Assembly (NCBI RefSeq): GCF_001591505.1
Contig: NZ_BCVA01000016.1
Coordinates: 36,532-100,531, forward strand
Origin: Neobacillus niacini NBRC 15566
GTDB lineage: Bacteria > Bacillota > Bacilli > Bacillales > Cytobacillaceae
Reading direction: 5' to 3'
Length of the DNA: 64,000 bases
The position numbers and the translations under genes are program-made. The stretch's first letter is position 1, and each line of letters opens with the position of its first letter. Below the pieces are notes generated by a model that worked only from the letters and a program-made list of their open reading frames with translations, was not told the origin of the DNA and made no database searches. Of the stretch, positions 38,044-47,102 are shown one piece after another.

Positions 38044-38212
38044 ACATATCGTGTAAGATTTGGTGCCAAGCTTATGCTTGGCTTAAAAGGGAAGAACGGT
38101 GTAATTCCGTCGCTGTCCCGCAACTGTAATTCGGAGTGAATCACGCAAACCACTGTCTTTTGACGGGAAGGTGTGAGGAGCATTGATGATAAGCCAGGAG
38201 ACCTGCCAATCT
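38044..38212 (+). promoter_or_regulatory. Cobalamin riboswitch controlling metE
   Basis: Plus strand in order: AAAAGGGAAGAACGGTGTAA, GTCCCGCAACTGTAAT, and the B12 box GCCAGGAGACCTGCC (38193-38207). It controls the B12-independent methionine synthase through the terminator at 38319-38352. The 5' limit is approximate. Confidence 0.93.
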
Positions 38213-38318
38213 CTAGTACACACCAGATACCTACGTGGAAATAGGTGGTGACATTCATTTGTACGACAAACGAGTTAAGATCAGTATTGTTTTTTACATA
38301 CTTTTAACTTGATTGTAT

Positions 38319-38352
38319 AGCCATTTCCAGTTGTCGGAGATGGCTTTTTTGT
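38319..38352 (+). terminator. Riboswitch-controlled terminator in the metE leader
   Basis: AGCCATTTCC pairs with the GGAGATGGCT side and is followed by TTTTTTG. It lies between the aptamer and the metE ribosome site. Confidence 0.87.
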
Positions 38353-38388
38353 ATTTGGAAATATGAAAAGATAAAGGAGGAATCGTAA

Positions 38389-40683
38389 ATGAAATTAGCT
38401 AGTACAGCTATTGGTTACCCCTACATTGGCGGCAATCGAGAATGGAAACGATGTGTGGAATCTTTTTGGAAGGGCGAGAAATCGGAGGAAGCGTTTATCT
38501 TTGAGATGAAGACCATTCGCTTGAATCATTTGAAGCATCAGCAATCATTAGGATTAGATATCCTTACCGTTGGAGACTTTACTTTTTATGACCGTATGCT
38601 GGACCTTGCCACTATGTTCGGTTTAATTCCAGCACGTTATAAGTGGACTGGCGAAAAGGTAAATCTTAGGACATATTACTCGATGGCACGTGGAGTTGAC
38701 GATGTTGTCGCTTCAGAGATGACAAAGTGGTTTAATACAAACTACCACTACATTGTACCTGAATATGAAGACCAGCCACTAAGATTAACTCAAAACTACC
38801 TTTTAGATTACTTTTTAGAAGCAAAATTCGAACTAGGATTAATTACAAAGCCGACCATTATCGGCCCCTATACCTTTGTCCAACTTTCTAAAGGGTATGA
38901 TTCAATTTCAAAAGCCTCATTTATTTTAAGACTCTTACCTCTTTATGTTCAGGTACTCCAACAACTTGTAGATGCTGGAGCTCAGTGGATTCAAGTGGAA
39001 GAACCTGCATTAGTCCTTTCACTAGCACCTGAAGATATCAAACTAGTTCAACAAATATATAAACAATTAGCTGAAGAAGTACCTGCAGCGAAACTGATGT
39101 TACAAACCTATTTTGAAGGACTATCAGCGTATGAAGAGCTCATACAATTACCTGTCGCTGGAGTTGGGCTTGATTTTATTCATGGTGCTGATCAGAATAT
39201 GGCTTCACTCCGTAAATACGGGTTCCCACAAGATAAAGTATTAGGAATTGGTATCATAAATGGTCGGGATATTTGGCGTGCAAGTTTAGCTGAAAAAGCA
39301 ATGATGACAAAAGCTATTTTATCCTTAAGCGGTGTACAAGAAGCGTGGGTTCAATCTTCTTGCAGTTTACAGCATGTACCTGTCACAACCAAATCTGAAA
39401 AGACTCTGGATAAGACATTACTAAACGCATTATCCTTTGCCGATGAGAAAGTCATCGAGTTAACGCATATAACATCCTTCGTTTCAGATGAGAATTGGTC
39501 TGGAAGTAAAAGTGTGTCACAAAGTATCGTGGCCATTCAAGCCTTAGAGCAGCATGAGGCAAGGAAAAATCCACGTGTGAAGGAGCTTTTATCACAAGTT
39601 AGACAAGAGCATTTCACACGTCCAATGCCCTTTAAAGAACGCCAACCATTACAGCAAGAGGCTTTGCAATTACCGGAATTTCCAACAACAACAATCGGAA
39701 GCTTCCCTCAATCGGAACAAGTAAAAAGAACTCGTACAGCATGGCGCAGAAGTGAAATAACAGATACTGAATATGCTGAGTTTTTGAAAAGTGAAACCGC
39801 ACGCTGGATTCAAATCCAGGAAGAAATTGGCCTTGATGTCTTAGTACACGGTGAATTTGAACGAACCGATATGGTGGAGTACTTTGGTGAAAAGCTAAAA
39901 GGATTTGCTTTTACAGAAAAAGCCTGGGTGGTTTCCTATGGGTCACGTTGTGTGAAACCGCCGATTATATATGGGGATGTCGAGTGGACATCGCCAATGA
40001 CTGTGGAGGAAGTAGCGGAGGCACAGGAGCTAACGTCTAAGTATGTGAAAGGAATGTTAACAGGCCCTGTCACCATCTTAAATTGGTCTTTCGTTCGTGA
40101 TGATCTTTCGCGTGAACAGGTAGCCAATCAAATTGCCTTAGCGTTAAAGGAAGAAATTCAAGCATTAGAAAGTGCTGGCATTGCCATTATACAGGTAGAT
40201 GAACCTGCTTTACGTGAAGGCTTGCCGCTTAGAAAAGAGGATTGGAACGAATATTTGTCATGGGCAGTAAATGCATTTAAACTCGCGACTTCTAGTGTCA
40301 GAAATGAAACACAAATTCATACGCATATGTGTTATTGCGAGTTTAATAACTTTATAGAGCCGATTCGTGCCCTTGATGCGGATGTCATTTCAATTGAAAC
40401 CTCTAGAAGTCATGGAGAATTGATTCAATCACTAAAACAAAATCCTTATGAACTTGGTATTGGATTAGGTGTCTATGATATACACAGCCCGCGGATCCCA
40501 AGTGTAGAAGAAATCGACACCATCTTAAAAGACAGTTTAGAGATTATTTCAAAAGAACAATTTTGGGTGAACCCAGACTGTGGTTTAAAAACTCGAAATG
40601 AAAACGAAACCATTGCCTCATTAAAAAATATGGTGACAGCTGCTCGAAAACTTCGTCAACAGCAACAGCAAACCGTTTCCTAA
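38389..40683 (+). CDS. metE: Cobalamin-independent methionine synthase
   Basis: A 764-residue MetE that transfers a methyl group from 5-methyltetrahydropteroyltriglutamate to homocysteine. The N-terminal barrel starts with IGYPYIGGNREWKR; the C-terminal barrel begins near PTTTIGSFPQ. Zinc ligands appear in THMCYCEFN (His and Cys) and NPDCGLKTR (Cys). AAAGGAGG is eight bases before the ATG. Expression is controlled by its cobalamin riboswitch. It is divergent from nrdAB, which is also B12-controlled. Confidence 0.96.
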   Translation: MKLASTAIGYPYIGGNREWKRCVESFWKGEKSEEAFIFEMKTIRLNHLKHQQSLGLDILTVGDFTFYDRMLDLATMFGLIPARYKWTGEKVNLRTYYSMARGVDDVVASEMTKWFNTNYHYIVPEYEDQPLRLTQNYLLDYFLEAKFELGLITKPTIIGPYTFVQLSKGYDSISKASFILRLLPLYVQVLQQLVDAGAQWIQVEEPALVLSLAPEDIKLVQQIYKQLAEEVPAAKLMLQTYFEGLSAYEELIQLPVAGVGLDFIHGADQNMASLRKYGFPQDKVLGIGIINGRDIWRASLAEKAMMTKAILSLSGVQEAWVQSSCSLQHVPVTTKSEKTLDKTLLNALSFADEKVIELTHITSFVSDENWSGSKSVSQSIVAIQALEQHEARKNPRVKELLSQVRQEHFTRPMPFKERQPLQQEALQLPEFPTTTIGSFPQSEQVKRTRTAWRRSEITDTEYAEFLKSETARWIQIQEEIGLDVLVHGEFERTDMVEYFGEKLKGFAFTEKAWVVSYGSRCVKPPIIYGDVEWTSPMTVEEVAEAQELTSKYVKGMLTGPVTILNWSFVRDDLSREQVANQIALALKEEIQALESAGIAIIQVDEPALREGLPLRKEDWNEYLSWAVNAFKLATSSVRNETQIHTHMCYCEFNNFIEPIRALDADVISIETSRSHGELIQSLKQNPYELGIGLGVYDIHSPRIPSVEEIDTILKDSLEIISKEQFWVNPDCGLKTRNENETIASLKNMVTAARKLRQQQQQTVS

Positions 40684-40694
40684 AGGCTTCTTAG

Positions 40695-40738
40695 AAAAAA
40701 ACAGGCTCCTAGAGTATTCCTAAGAGCCTGTTTTTTCT
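40695..40738. terminator. Shared terminator between metE and amino-acid permease
   Basis: AACAGGCTC pairs with GAGCCTGTT, with A-rich left and TTTTTT right flanks, working in both directions for the convergent genes. Confidence 0.9.
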
Positions 40739-40741
40739 TGA

Positions 40742-42229
40742 TTATTTATATTTTTTGTCAAAGTCAAACTCAACTTCCTCAAGTTTAACCATTTTTGTTT
40801 TCTTAATAAGTTTATATCCAACATATAAACTTAGGAAAAATGGAATACCTAAGTAAGCTGCTACCACTCCGCCCCAATCAATTTGGTCAGCAAGAAAGGC
40901 TTGGAAATTTTGAGCTAAGATGACGATAATTCCACAAGCAATCGCAAAGATCGGCCCAATCGGAAACCATTTCGCCTTATAAGGCAACTTATCTAAAGAA
41001 TGCCCTTGAGCCATAAGAGCTTTACGGAACCGGTAATGACTGATGGAAATACCCAGCCAAAAGATAAATCCTGTTATACTGATTGCATTCATTAACCAAA
41101 TATAAACGGTACCATCTCCAAAAAATGAAGCTAAAAAGGCAAGCGCACCTATTGCACATGTTAAAATCATACCAGCAACCGGAACACCACGGTCGTTTAG
41201 TTTCCCAAAAATCTGCGGTGCTTGTCCCGCTTTCGCCATCGAATACAACATCCGTGTCGAAGCATACAAGCTAGAATTACCAGCAGATAATACGGCCGTT
41301 AAGATTACTGCATTCATAAGTGATGCAGCAAAAGCAATCCCTGCCTTTTCAAATATGAGGGTAAATGGACTGACCATCACACTATCATTTTGTAAATTCG
41401 GATTGGTATAAGGAATAAGAAGACCGATTACAGCAATCGCCAAAATATAAAAAATCAAGATTCTCCAGAAAACATTTTTAATCGCCTTGGGTACATTTTT
41501 CGCTGGATCCTCACTTTCTCCTGCGGTAACCCCTACGATTTCTGTACCTTGGAATGAAAAACCTGCTGCAATAAAAACAACAAATACACTTAAAATACCG
41601 CCTGAAAAAGGAGCTTTATCCACTGTGAAATTTTTAAACCCTACTGCTTCTCCTCCCATAATGCCGAAAATCATCAGTAAGCCAACAATAATAAAGATAA
41701 CAATCGCTGATACTTTAATTAAGGATAGCCAGTATTCACCTTCCCCATAACCCTTAACAGATAAATAATTTAATAGAAATATAAGTGCTAAAAATGATCC
41801 ACTCCATACCAAAGAAGGGCTATCCGGAAACCAGAATTTCATAATCATCGTTGAGGCGGCTAACTCAGCTGCAATGGTCATCGCCCAACTAAACCAGTAC
41901 GTCCATCCAATTGCAAAACCAAATGCCGGATCGACAAATTTTGTGCCATATGTGCTAAAGGAACCGCTTACAGGCATAAAAGCAGCCATTTCTCCTAAAC
42001 TAGTCATGATAAAAAAGACCATTGCGCCAACTATTGCATATGCAAGCAATGCTCCACCGGGTCCGGCTGAACTGATCGCTGCCCCGCTGCTCAAGAACAG
42101 TCCAGTACCAATCGCACCTCCGATTGAAATCATCGTTAAATGCCGGGATTTTAACTCTCGTTTTAATGTTTGTTCATGCTGTTTATTCACTGAATGCTGG
42201 AATTTTTCCATTTCACGTTCTGGTAACAT
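40742..42229 (-). CDS. Amino acid permease (LysP/GABA-permease-like APC transporter)
   Basis: A 495-residue APC-superfamily transporter with twelve helices. The conserved SIGGAIGTGLFLSSGAAI near 37 and the consensus GEMAAFMPVSGSFSTYG near 90 place it with amino-acid:proton symporters of the AAT/LysP type. Substrate not certain. The ATG at 42229 has AAAGGA nine bases upstream. A ydaO/yuaA-type riboswitch and terminator precede it, so c-di-AMP probably turns it off. This fits the view that c-di-AMP limits uptake of osmolytes and amino acids. Confidence 0.87.
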   Translation of the reverse strand: MLPEREMEKFQHSVNKQHEQTLKRELKSRHLTMISIGGAIGTGLFLSSGAAISSAGPGGALLAYAIVGAMVFFIMTSLGEMAAFMPVSGSFSTYGTKFVDPAFGFAIGWTYWFSWAMTIAAELAASTMIMKFWFPDSPSLVWSGSFLALIFLLNYLSVKGYGEGEYWLSLIKVSAIVIFIIVGLLMIFGIMGGEAVGFKNFTVDKAPFSGGILSVFVVFIAAGFSFQGTEIVGVTAGESEDPAKNVPKAIKNVFWRILIFYILAIAVIGLLIPYTNPNLQNDSVMVSPFTLIFEKAGIAFAASLMNAVILTAVLSAGNSSLYASTRMLYSMAKAGQAPQIFGKLNDRGVPVAGMILTCAIGALAFLASFFGDGTVYIWLMNAISITGFIFWLGISISHYRFRKALMAQGHSLDKLPYKAKWFPIGPIFAIACGIIVILAQNFQAFLADQIDWGGVVAAYLGIPFFLSLYVGYKLIKKTKMVKLEEVEFDFDKKYK

Positions 42230-42331
42230 GTACCTCAGTCCTTTCATTTTTTAATAGAAAGCGATTACAGACAGATCATTGCATTACCTTGTCGTATGTA
42301 CGGACCCCTTAATAATAGAACACCCAGAAAT

Positions 42332-42377
42332 GGACAAAAAAGTGTCTACAAGTCACGGGAAATAAACTTGTAGACAC
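42332..42377 (-). terminator. Terminator downstream of the c-di-AMP riboswitch
   Basis: Perfect 12-base arms GTGTCTACAAGT and ACTTGTAGACAC around a 12-base loop, with a TTTTTTG tail on the minus strand. It is the likely off-state of the riboswitch. Confidence 0.88.
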
Positions 42378-42389
42378 TAAATAATCGGG

Positions 42390-42540
42390 TCACAAGTTCC
42401 ACCTTCCTTCTCAATAACGCTTACGAGGTTAGCTGTCGGATTCGGGCCTCCTGAGTAGCCCTACCTTAAAAAGGATTCACCCCTTGGATTGTTTACATCC
42501 ATATGGTTCCCCCGTGCCTAATAGGTTTCAGCGATTTAGA
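42390..42540 (-). promoter_or_regulatory. ydaO/yuaA (c-di-AMP) riboswitch before amino-acid permease
   Basis: On the minus strand in order: AAATCGCTGAAACC, CACGGGGGAACCA, GGGGTGAATCC, AGGGCTACTC, CCGAATCCGACAGCTAACC and TCGTAAGCGT. These are the conserved blocks of the ydaO-yuaA class, which binds c-di-AMP. The terminator follows at once. Limits are approximate. Confidence 0.92.
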
Positions 42541-42681
42541 AATTTGAAACTATTTTCAATATTATAATAGTTACTATTTTAAGAAAAGTAAAATAATTTT
42601 TTACAAAAATATAAAAAATATCTTAAATTCCTTTAAAACACTGTCTATGCTTCTTTATAAAGGAAATTTTCTTCCAAAATC

Positions 42682-42831
42682 TTATTCAACTACATCAAAA
42701 TCATTATAGTAGATCACTTCACTGAGGAATTTACATCCTTCTATACTCTTGTAAGTGGCAGTTGCTTCCTCTTTATTATCAAATTCAAACATACGAATAC
42801 TTGATTCTGAATACACCGTAATGACCCACAT
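42682..42831 (-). CDS. Small hypothetical protein (49 residues)
   Basis: A 49-residue frame with a strong AGGAGGG site eight bases before the ATG. The product starts MWVITVYSESSIRMFEFDNK and ends DFDVVE. It is acidic and beta-like, and similar in size to small Bacillus proteins of unknown role. No family assigned. It lies alone between the permease riboswitch and the UDG-like gene. Confidence 0.7.
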   Translation of the reverse strand: MWVITVYSESSIRMFEFDNKEEATATYKSIEGCKFLSEVIYYNDFDVVE

Positions 42832-43090
42832 ACTAATGCCCTCCTATTCAATGATTTTTTTAGACCGAGCCTTCCTAATATTTCAGTAAAATCAAATCAG
42901 GTTTTCTATGCCCTGGTTCTCACCATTAGCAACATAGAGATGTTTTATATCTTGTATTTTTATAATGCAATAAGTGTGCCAAATGTTTTTCCTAGTAGGA
43001 ATCTACATTTTAGTATTCTTAACAAGCTATTACTGCAAAATTTTTTTGCTATGCCAGATTTTTTTGCGTAATGATGTTTATATTGTGCCT

Positions 43091-43107
43091 ACAAAGGTGA
43101 CCTTTGT
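43091..43107. promoter_or_regulatory. Perfect 17-base palindrome before UDG-like gene
   Basis: ACAAAGGTGACCTTTGT is two perfect 8-base arms around one base, 21 bases before the ATG at 43128. It overlaps the leader and could be an operator. No matching regulator was identified. Confidence 0.45.
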
Positions 43108-43127
43108 ATTGACTGGAGGTAGTTTTC

Positions 43128-43859
43128 ATGGGAATGGTTACGGAAGCAAAATTCCATTTATATAAAGAAAAAATTGTTTCTCTAGATTTGCCCTTATCGG
43201 ATCACGATCTTTTAAATTCCACATTCTTATTGAAAAAAGATGAAAAGAAAAAACTTGAAGTTTATTACACCCCATTTGACTACATAAATGAGAAAGCTCG
43301 TGTTGTTATTGCAGGGATTACACCTGGACTACACCAGATGAAAAAAGCGTATACAACTGTGATTGAGAATAGACATTTACATGATGAGGAGCTCCTTCAT
43401 CAGGTTAAAAAAAGTGCTAGTTTCGAGGGACCGATGAGAAAAAACCTTATAACGATGTTGGATGAACTTGACTTGCCAAGATACCTGGGCATTTCTTCAA
43501 CAAGCGATTTATTTGGAACAGCTAGTCATCTTGTCTACACTACCTCCATCCTTCCACATGCAGTCTTTTTCAATCATAAAAATTTTAACGGTTCAAGACC
43601 AGATATATTAAAAACGGAAATGCTATTGGAATTTGTAAAAAATAATTTTATTAAGGATATCTCTAGAATCAAACATCCATTGATGATCCCTTTAGGGGTA
43701 AATGTAAGCAAAGTGCTTGACCACTGTTATAAAAATAAACATACTTTGAAGGGATTCCCTCACCCCTCAGGGAGTAATGGTCATCGGCATAAACAATTTC
43801 AGGAAAATCTACAGGAAATGAAGAGACAAGTGGAGAATTATTTTCATATAAATGGTTAG
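43128..43859 (+). CDS. Uracil-DNA glycosylase-like protein
   Basis: A 243-residue protein. ARVVIAGITPGLHQM near 60 resembles the first UDG motif (GxxPG), and FPHPSGSNGHRHKQF near 205 matches the C-terminal HPS motif that holds DNA. It fits the UDG-like superfamily (Pfam UDG) rather than Ung. Substrate unknown. GGAGG lies before the ATG. It is 12 bases upstream of the phosphoesterase gene, so the pair is probably one operon. Confidence 0.75.
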   Translation: MGMVTEAKFHLYKEKIVSLDLPLSDHDLLNSTFLLKKDEKKKLEVYYTPFDYINEKARVVIAGITPGLHQMKKAYTTVIENRHLHDEELLHQVKKSASFEGPMRKNLITMLDELDLPRYLGISSTSDLFGTASHLVYTTSILPHAVFFNHKNFNGSRPDILKTEMLLEFVKNNFIKDISRIKHPLMIPLGVNVSKVLDHCYKNKHTLKGFPHPSGSNGHRHKQFQENLQEMKRQVENYFHING

Positions 43860-43871
43860 GAGTTTTTTTAA

Positions 43872-44612
43872 ATGGAAAAAATCGCGATTATTTCAGATAT
43901 TCATGGAAATATCCCTGCACTAGAATCGGTACTGACTGACATCTATTCTAGACAAATTCAGAGAATTATTTGCTTAGGTGACTTAGTGGGTAAAGGGCCA
44001 CAATCAAGCGTGGCCATACAAATGATTCAAAAGCATTGTGAAACGGTGGTGAGAGGCAATTGGGATGATTTCTTTCCTAAACCTCAAGAGTCCGACACCA
44101 TCAAGTGGCACCAAAACCAATTAACGAAAGTACAAATGAATGATTTAAAAGAACTGCCGTTTTCAATAGAATTTATAATGAGCGGTAAGCTAGTCAGAAT
44201 GTTTCATGCTTCACCGCGGAGTGTGTACGAAAGAATTCAACCGTGGGATGCACTTGAACGTCGCTTAAGTATGTTCGAAAACACAGACCACACAGAAAAT
44301 ATAGCAGGAAAAAGAGAGCCAGATGTTGTATTTTATGGAGATATTCATAATGCCTACCAGCAAAATATTAAAGGGAAAACATTATGCAACGTGGGCAGTG
44401 TAGGAAATCCGCTTGACCTCACGCAAGCCTCCTACGCCATTCTTGAGGGAGAATATAACCAAAGTGAAAATGGAGTTTTTTCGATACAGCTTGTTCGAGT
44501 TCCATATGATATTGAGGCATCCATACAGATAGCGAAAGAAATGGAAATGCCTGAGCTTGAGGAATATATTCAAGAATTAACAACAGCAAAATATCGAGGG
44601 TTAAAAAAGTAG
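43872..44612 (+). CDS. Metallophosphoesterase family protein (YfcE/calcineurin-like)
   Basis: A 246-residue protein with the complete calcineurin-like phosphoesterase motif set: ISDIHGN (D8, H10), GDLVGKG, GNWDD, and a late FYGDIHNAY. These coordinate two metal ions in nucleases and phosphatases. Substrate unknown. It lies 12 bases downstream of the UDG-like gene, which hints at nucleic-acid related work. A terminator follows. Confidence 0.85.
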   Translation: MEKIAIISDIHGNIPALESVLTDIYSRQIQRIICLGDLVGKGPQSSVAIQMIQKHCETVVRGNWDDFFPKPQESDTIKWHQNQLTKVQMNDLKELPFSIEFIMSGKLVRMFHASPRSVYERIQPWDALERRLSMFENTDHTENIAGKREPDVVFYGDIHNAYQQNIKGKTLCNVGSVGNPLDLTQASYAILEGEYNQSENGVFSIQLVRVPYDIEASIQIAKEMEMPELEEYIQELTTAKYRGLKK

Positions 44613-44631
44613 AGATTTTATGTGTAAACAC

Positions 44632-44667
44632 AAAACAAGTACCTCTGAGATGAGAGGTACTTGTTTT
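44632..44667. terminator. Shared terminator between phosphoesterase and aldolase genes
   Basis: Long perfect arms AAAACAAGTACCTCT and AGAGGTACTTGTTTT, symmetrical A and T flanks, placed between two convergent genes. Confidence 0.9.
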
Positions 44668-44676
44668 CAGTCTAAA

Positions 44677-45636
44677 TTATTTTGTCGCTGGTGAAACAGA
44701 AACTTCTGGTGATGTTACCTTATCGTAAAAGTCTGCAAATTTATCACGATCGGCGCTGTCACGATAAGCCATTGCGACACGTGGATGTTCATTCAATACT
44801 CCAGAAATCATATACGGAATGATGTAACCCCACTCCCACTTCTGGCGCATGTCGAGCATGTGCCTTTCAATCATTTCTAGTACTGGTTTCAATTCATAGC
44901 TTGGCTTTTGGATGTAGCTTACAAGTAGTTCTGTGTTACAGTTACCTGCAGCACGGCCCATGCCATAAACAGATGAATCCAAGTATGTAACCCCATTTTG
45001 CATGGCAGCTAATGTATTGGCGAATGCTAACTGCATATTGTTATGCGTATGGATTCCAAGCTCTTTGTTTGGGATTAATTCTTGGAATCTTTTCACTTGG
45101 TGTTCGATATCCGCAGGATCTAAGCTTCCGAAAGAATCCACAATATAAACAACATCTACAGGACTTTCTCTCACCATATCAAATGCTTTGGTAAGCTGCT
45201 TTTCAGGTACACTCGATAACGCCATAATATTTAGTGAAGTCTCATAACCCAAATCATGGAACATTTGTACGAGCTCTAATCCTTTATCAACTTCTCGGAT
45301 ATAGCATGCGACTCGAATCATATCTAAAACACTTTGATCACGTGGTAAAATATCATTTGGATCTACACGGCCAATATCCACAAGAGCAGAAAACTTAGTG
45401 GATTTTTTTTCAGGGAAGATTTCCTTTAAGAAATTATCGTCTAGAAATCTCCATGGATTTGGCTCAGTCGCGTTCAGTAGTTTTGGGGAGTTTTTGTAAC
45501 CAATCTCCATGTACTCTACACCAGCAGCACTTAAGCTATTATATAAGTCTTGAACAAATTCAACACTGAAATCCCAATTGTTAACTAAGCCTCCATCTCG
45601 AATGGTGCAATCTAAAATTTTACTACGATGTCCCAT
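44677..45636 (-). CDS. HMGL-like (DRE-TIM) aldolase family protein
   Basis: A 319-residue DRE-TIM metallolyase. Metal and acid motifs are LDCTIRDGG at the N-terminus and GIHTHNNMQLAF near 196, followed by DSSVYGMGRAAGN. The family includes 4-hydroxy-2-oxovalerate aldolase and 2-isopropylmalate synthase, but the C-terminal LeuA domain is absent. Proteins of this length annotated only as aldolase catalytic domain are found near sugar or nucleotide-sugar genes. The substrate is unknown. It is followed upstream by the MFS transporter gene with its own terminator. Confidence 0.8.
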   Translation of the reverse strand: MGHRSKILDCTIRDGGLVNNWDFSVEFVQDLYNSLSAAGVEYMEIGYKNSPKLLNATEPNPWRFLDDNFLKEIFPEKKSTKFSALVDIGRVDPNDILPRDQSVLDMIRVACYIREVDKGLELVQMFHDLGYETSLNIMALSSVPEKQLTKAFDMVRESPVDVVYIVDSFGSLDPADIEHQVKRFQELIPNKELGIHTHNNMQLAFANTLAAMQNGVTYLDSSVYGMGRAAGNCNTELLVSYIQKPSYELKPVLEMIERHMLDMRQKWEWGYIIPYMISGVLNEHPRVAMAYRDSADRDKFADFYDKVTSPEVSVSPATK

Positions 45637-45780
45637 GAAAGTAATTCCTCCTGTATATCCTTTTTTGTCATTATTTGTAAGCCTTTTGCTTTAAAGTACT
45701 AAAATTCTTACTGTGTTTATATCATGTTTCATTCAAGCGAGTCAATGCTATTTTCCAAAAATTCTTTTTTTTTACAAATT

Positions 45781-45826
45781 AAAAGCCAATCTTCCAACAT
45801 GTATGTCGGAAAGATTGGCTTTTTTA
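45781..45826 (-). terminator. Terminator after MFS transporter
   Basis: AAAGCCAATCTT on one side pairs with AAGATTGGCTTT on the other across a short loop; the minus-strand tail is T-rich. Confidence 0.88.
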
Positions 45827-45831
45827 TAACA

Positions 45832-47049
45832 TCACACTGCTTCAGTTAAAGTATGGATTTCTTCCTGTTTACCTTTTCCTTTTTGCAAAGTAATCATTGC
45901 TAGGAAGGAGATACAATAAAGTGCCGCAAGATATCCCATAGCTACTGTTACATTTGCGTTTTGCAGGATATATCCTACTAATATAGGAGATAATCCCCCT
46001 AAGGCTCTACCGAAGTTAAAAATGGTATTGGTTGCTGTACTACGAATTTCAACAGAGTAATATTTGCTAATTAAAGCTCCGTAACCTGCAAACATTCCAT
46101 TCGAGAAGAACCCAACAATTGCACCGCCAATCAGAAGTCCTGTACTGCCTGAAGCATAGGAATATAGGAAGACTGCAATAGCAGAAGCGGATAAGAAGAT
46201 TCCGTACGAACGCTTCATTCCAAACCGATCCATGAATTGTCCAAAAGTTAACATACCTGCAATCATCCCTGCTGCTGTACTAATCGTCCAAAGCGCCGAG
46301 CTTGAAACGGATAAGCCTTGAGATTGTTGGAGCATGGATGGAAGCCAAATCATCAATCCATTATAACCTGCAATTTGTACAGTTGCCATGATTGCTAAAG
46401 CAAGTGTTGTTACTGTAGTTCTAGGTGTAGCAAATAATTGCTTAAGTTTTCCCTGCTTCTGAACGAGTTGCTTTTTCTTTTGTGATTCCAGCCATGCTGG
46501 TGATTCGTCTAGTTTCTTTCGAACGATAAAGGCGAAAATAACCGGTGCCAATCCAACGAAGAACAACCCTCTCCATCCCCATGACGGAAGAATCATCGCA
46601 CTAAGAAGTGCTGCTAGAATAACACCGTATTGGGCACCAACACTTACATAGGAGGAAGCGCGCCCTTGTTTATTTTTTGGCCAAGCCTCAGCTACTAGAG
46701 CCATCCCAATTCCGTATTCTCCACCTGCACCTAAGCCGGCAATAAATCTAAATAAATATACTTGTTCAATATTTTGTGCAAGACCAGTTAATGCTGTTCC
46801 GACCGCAAATAATAGAATCGTATAGGTAAATATTTTAACTCTCCCAAATTTATCTGCTAAAATACCGAAAATAACTCCCCCAGCTAGCATTCCTAAATTA
46901 GTAATGGAAGAAATAAGTCCGCCTGCTGCCATATCGATATGAAACTCCGCAATAATCATCGACATCGCAAAGGATATAAACATAATATCCATGCCTTCTA
47001 ATGTTAAACCTGCTACTGACGCGACTACTGTTTTTTTACGATAATCCAT
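45832..47049 (-). CDS. MFS transporter under PyrR-type attenuation
   Basis: A 405-residue major facilitator with twelve helices. GILADKFGRVKIF near 65 is the loop 2-3 motif; the FRFIAGLGAGGEYGIGMALVAE region is typical of the AAHS/SHS aromatic-acid and small carboxylate group. The ATG at 47049 has GGAG 10 bases upstream. The leader carries a PyrR-binding element and terminator, so uracil nucleotides should switch it off. A pyrimidine, orotate or related precursor is therefore the best guess for substrate. Confidence 0.86.
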   Translation of the reverse strand: MDYRKKTVVASVAGLTLEGMDIMFISFAMSMIIAEFHIDMAAGGLISSITNLGMLAGGVIFGILADKFGRVKIFTYTILLFAVGTALTGLAQNIEQVYLFRFIAGLGAGGEYGIGMALVAEAWPKNKQGRASSYVSVGAQYGVILAALLSAMILPSWGWRGLFFVGLAPVIFAFIVRKKLDESPAWLESQKKKQLVQKQGKLKQLFATPRTTVTTLALAIMATVQIAGYNGLMIWLPSMLQQSQGLSVSSSALWTISTAAGMIAGMLTFGQFMDRFGMKRSYGIFLSASAIAVFLYSYASGSTGLLIGGAIVGFFSNGMFAGYGALISKYYSVEIRSTATNTIFNFGRALGGLSPILVGYILQNANVTVAMGYLAALYCISFLAMITLQKGKGKQEEIHTLTEAV

Positions 47050-47102
47050 TCTTGTTGTTCTCCTTTCGAGCCTCACAGGACTCCGATTAAAAGATTTTGA
47101 GC

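Noticed and set aside
37735..38258. Short frames overlapping the cobalamin riboswitches
   Set aside because: They lie antisense or within conserved aptamer sequence and have no ribosome site.
42390..42540. Lysine riboswitch before the LysP-like permease
   Set aside because: Conserved blocks match the ydaO/yuaA class; none of the L-box motifs is present.
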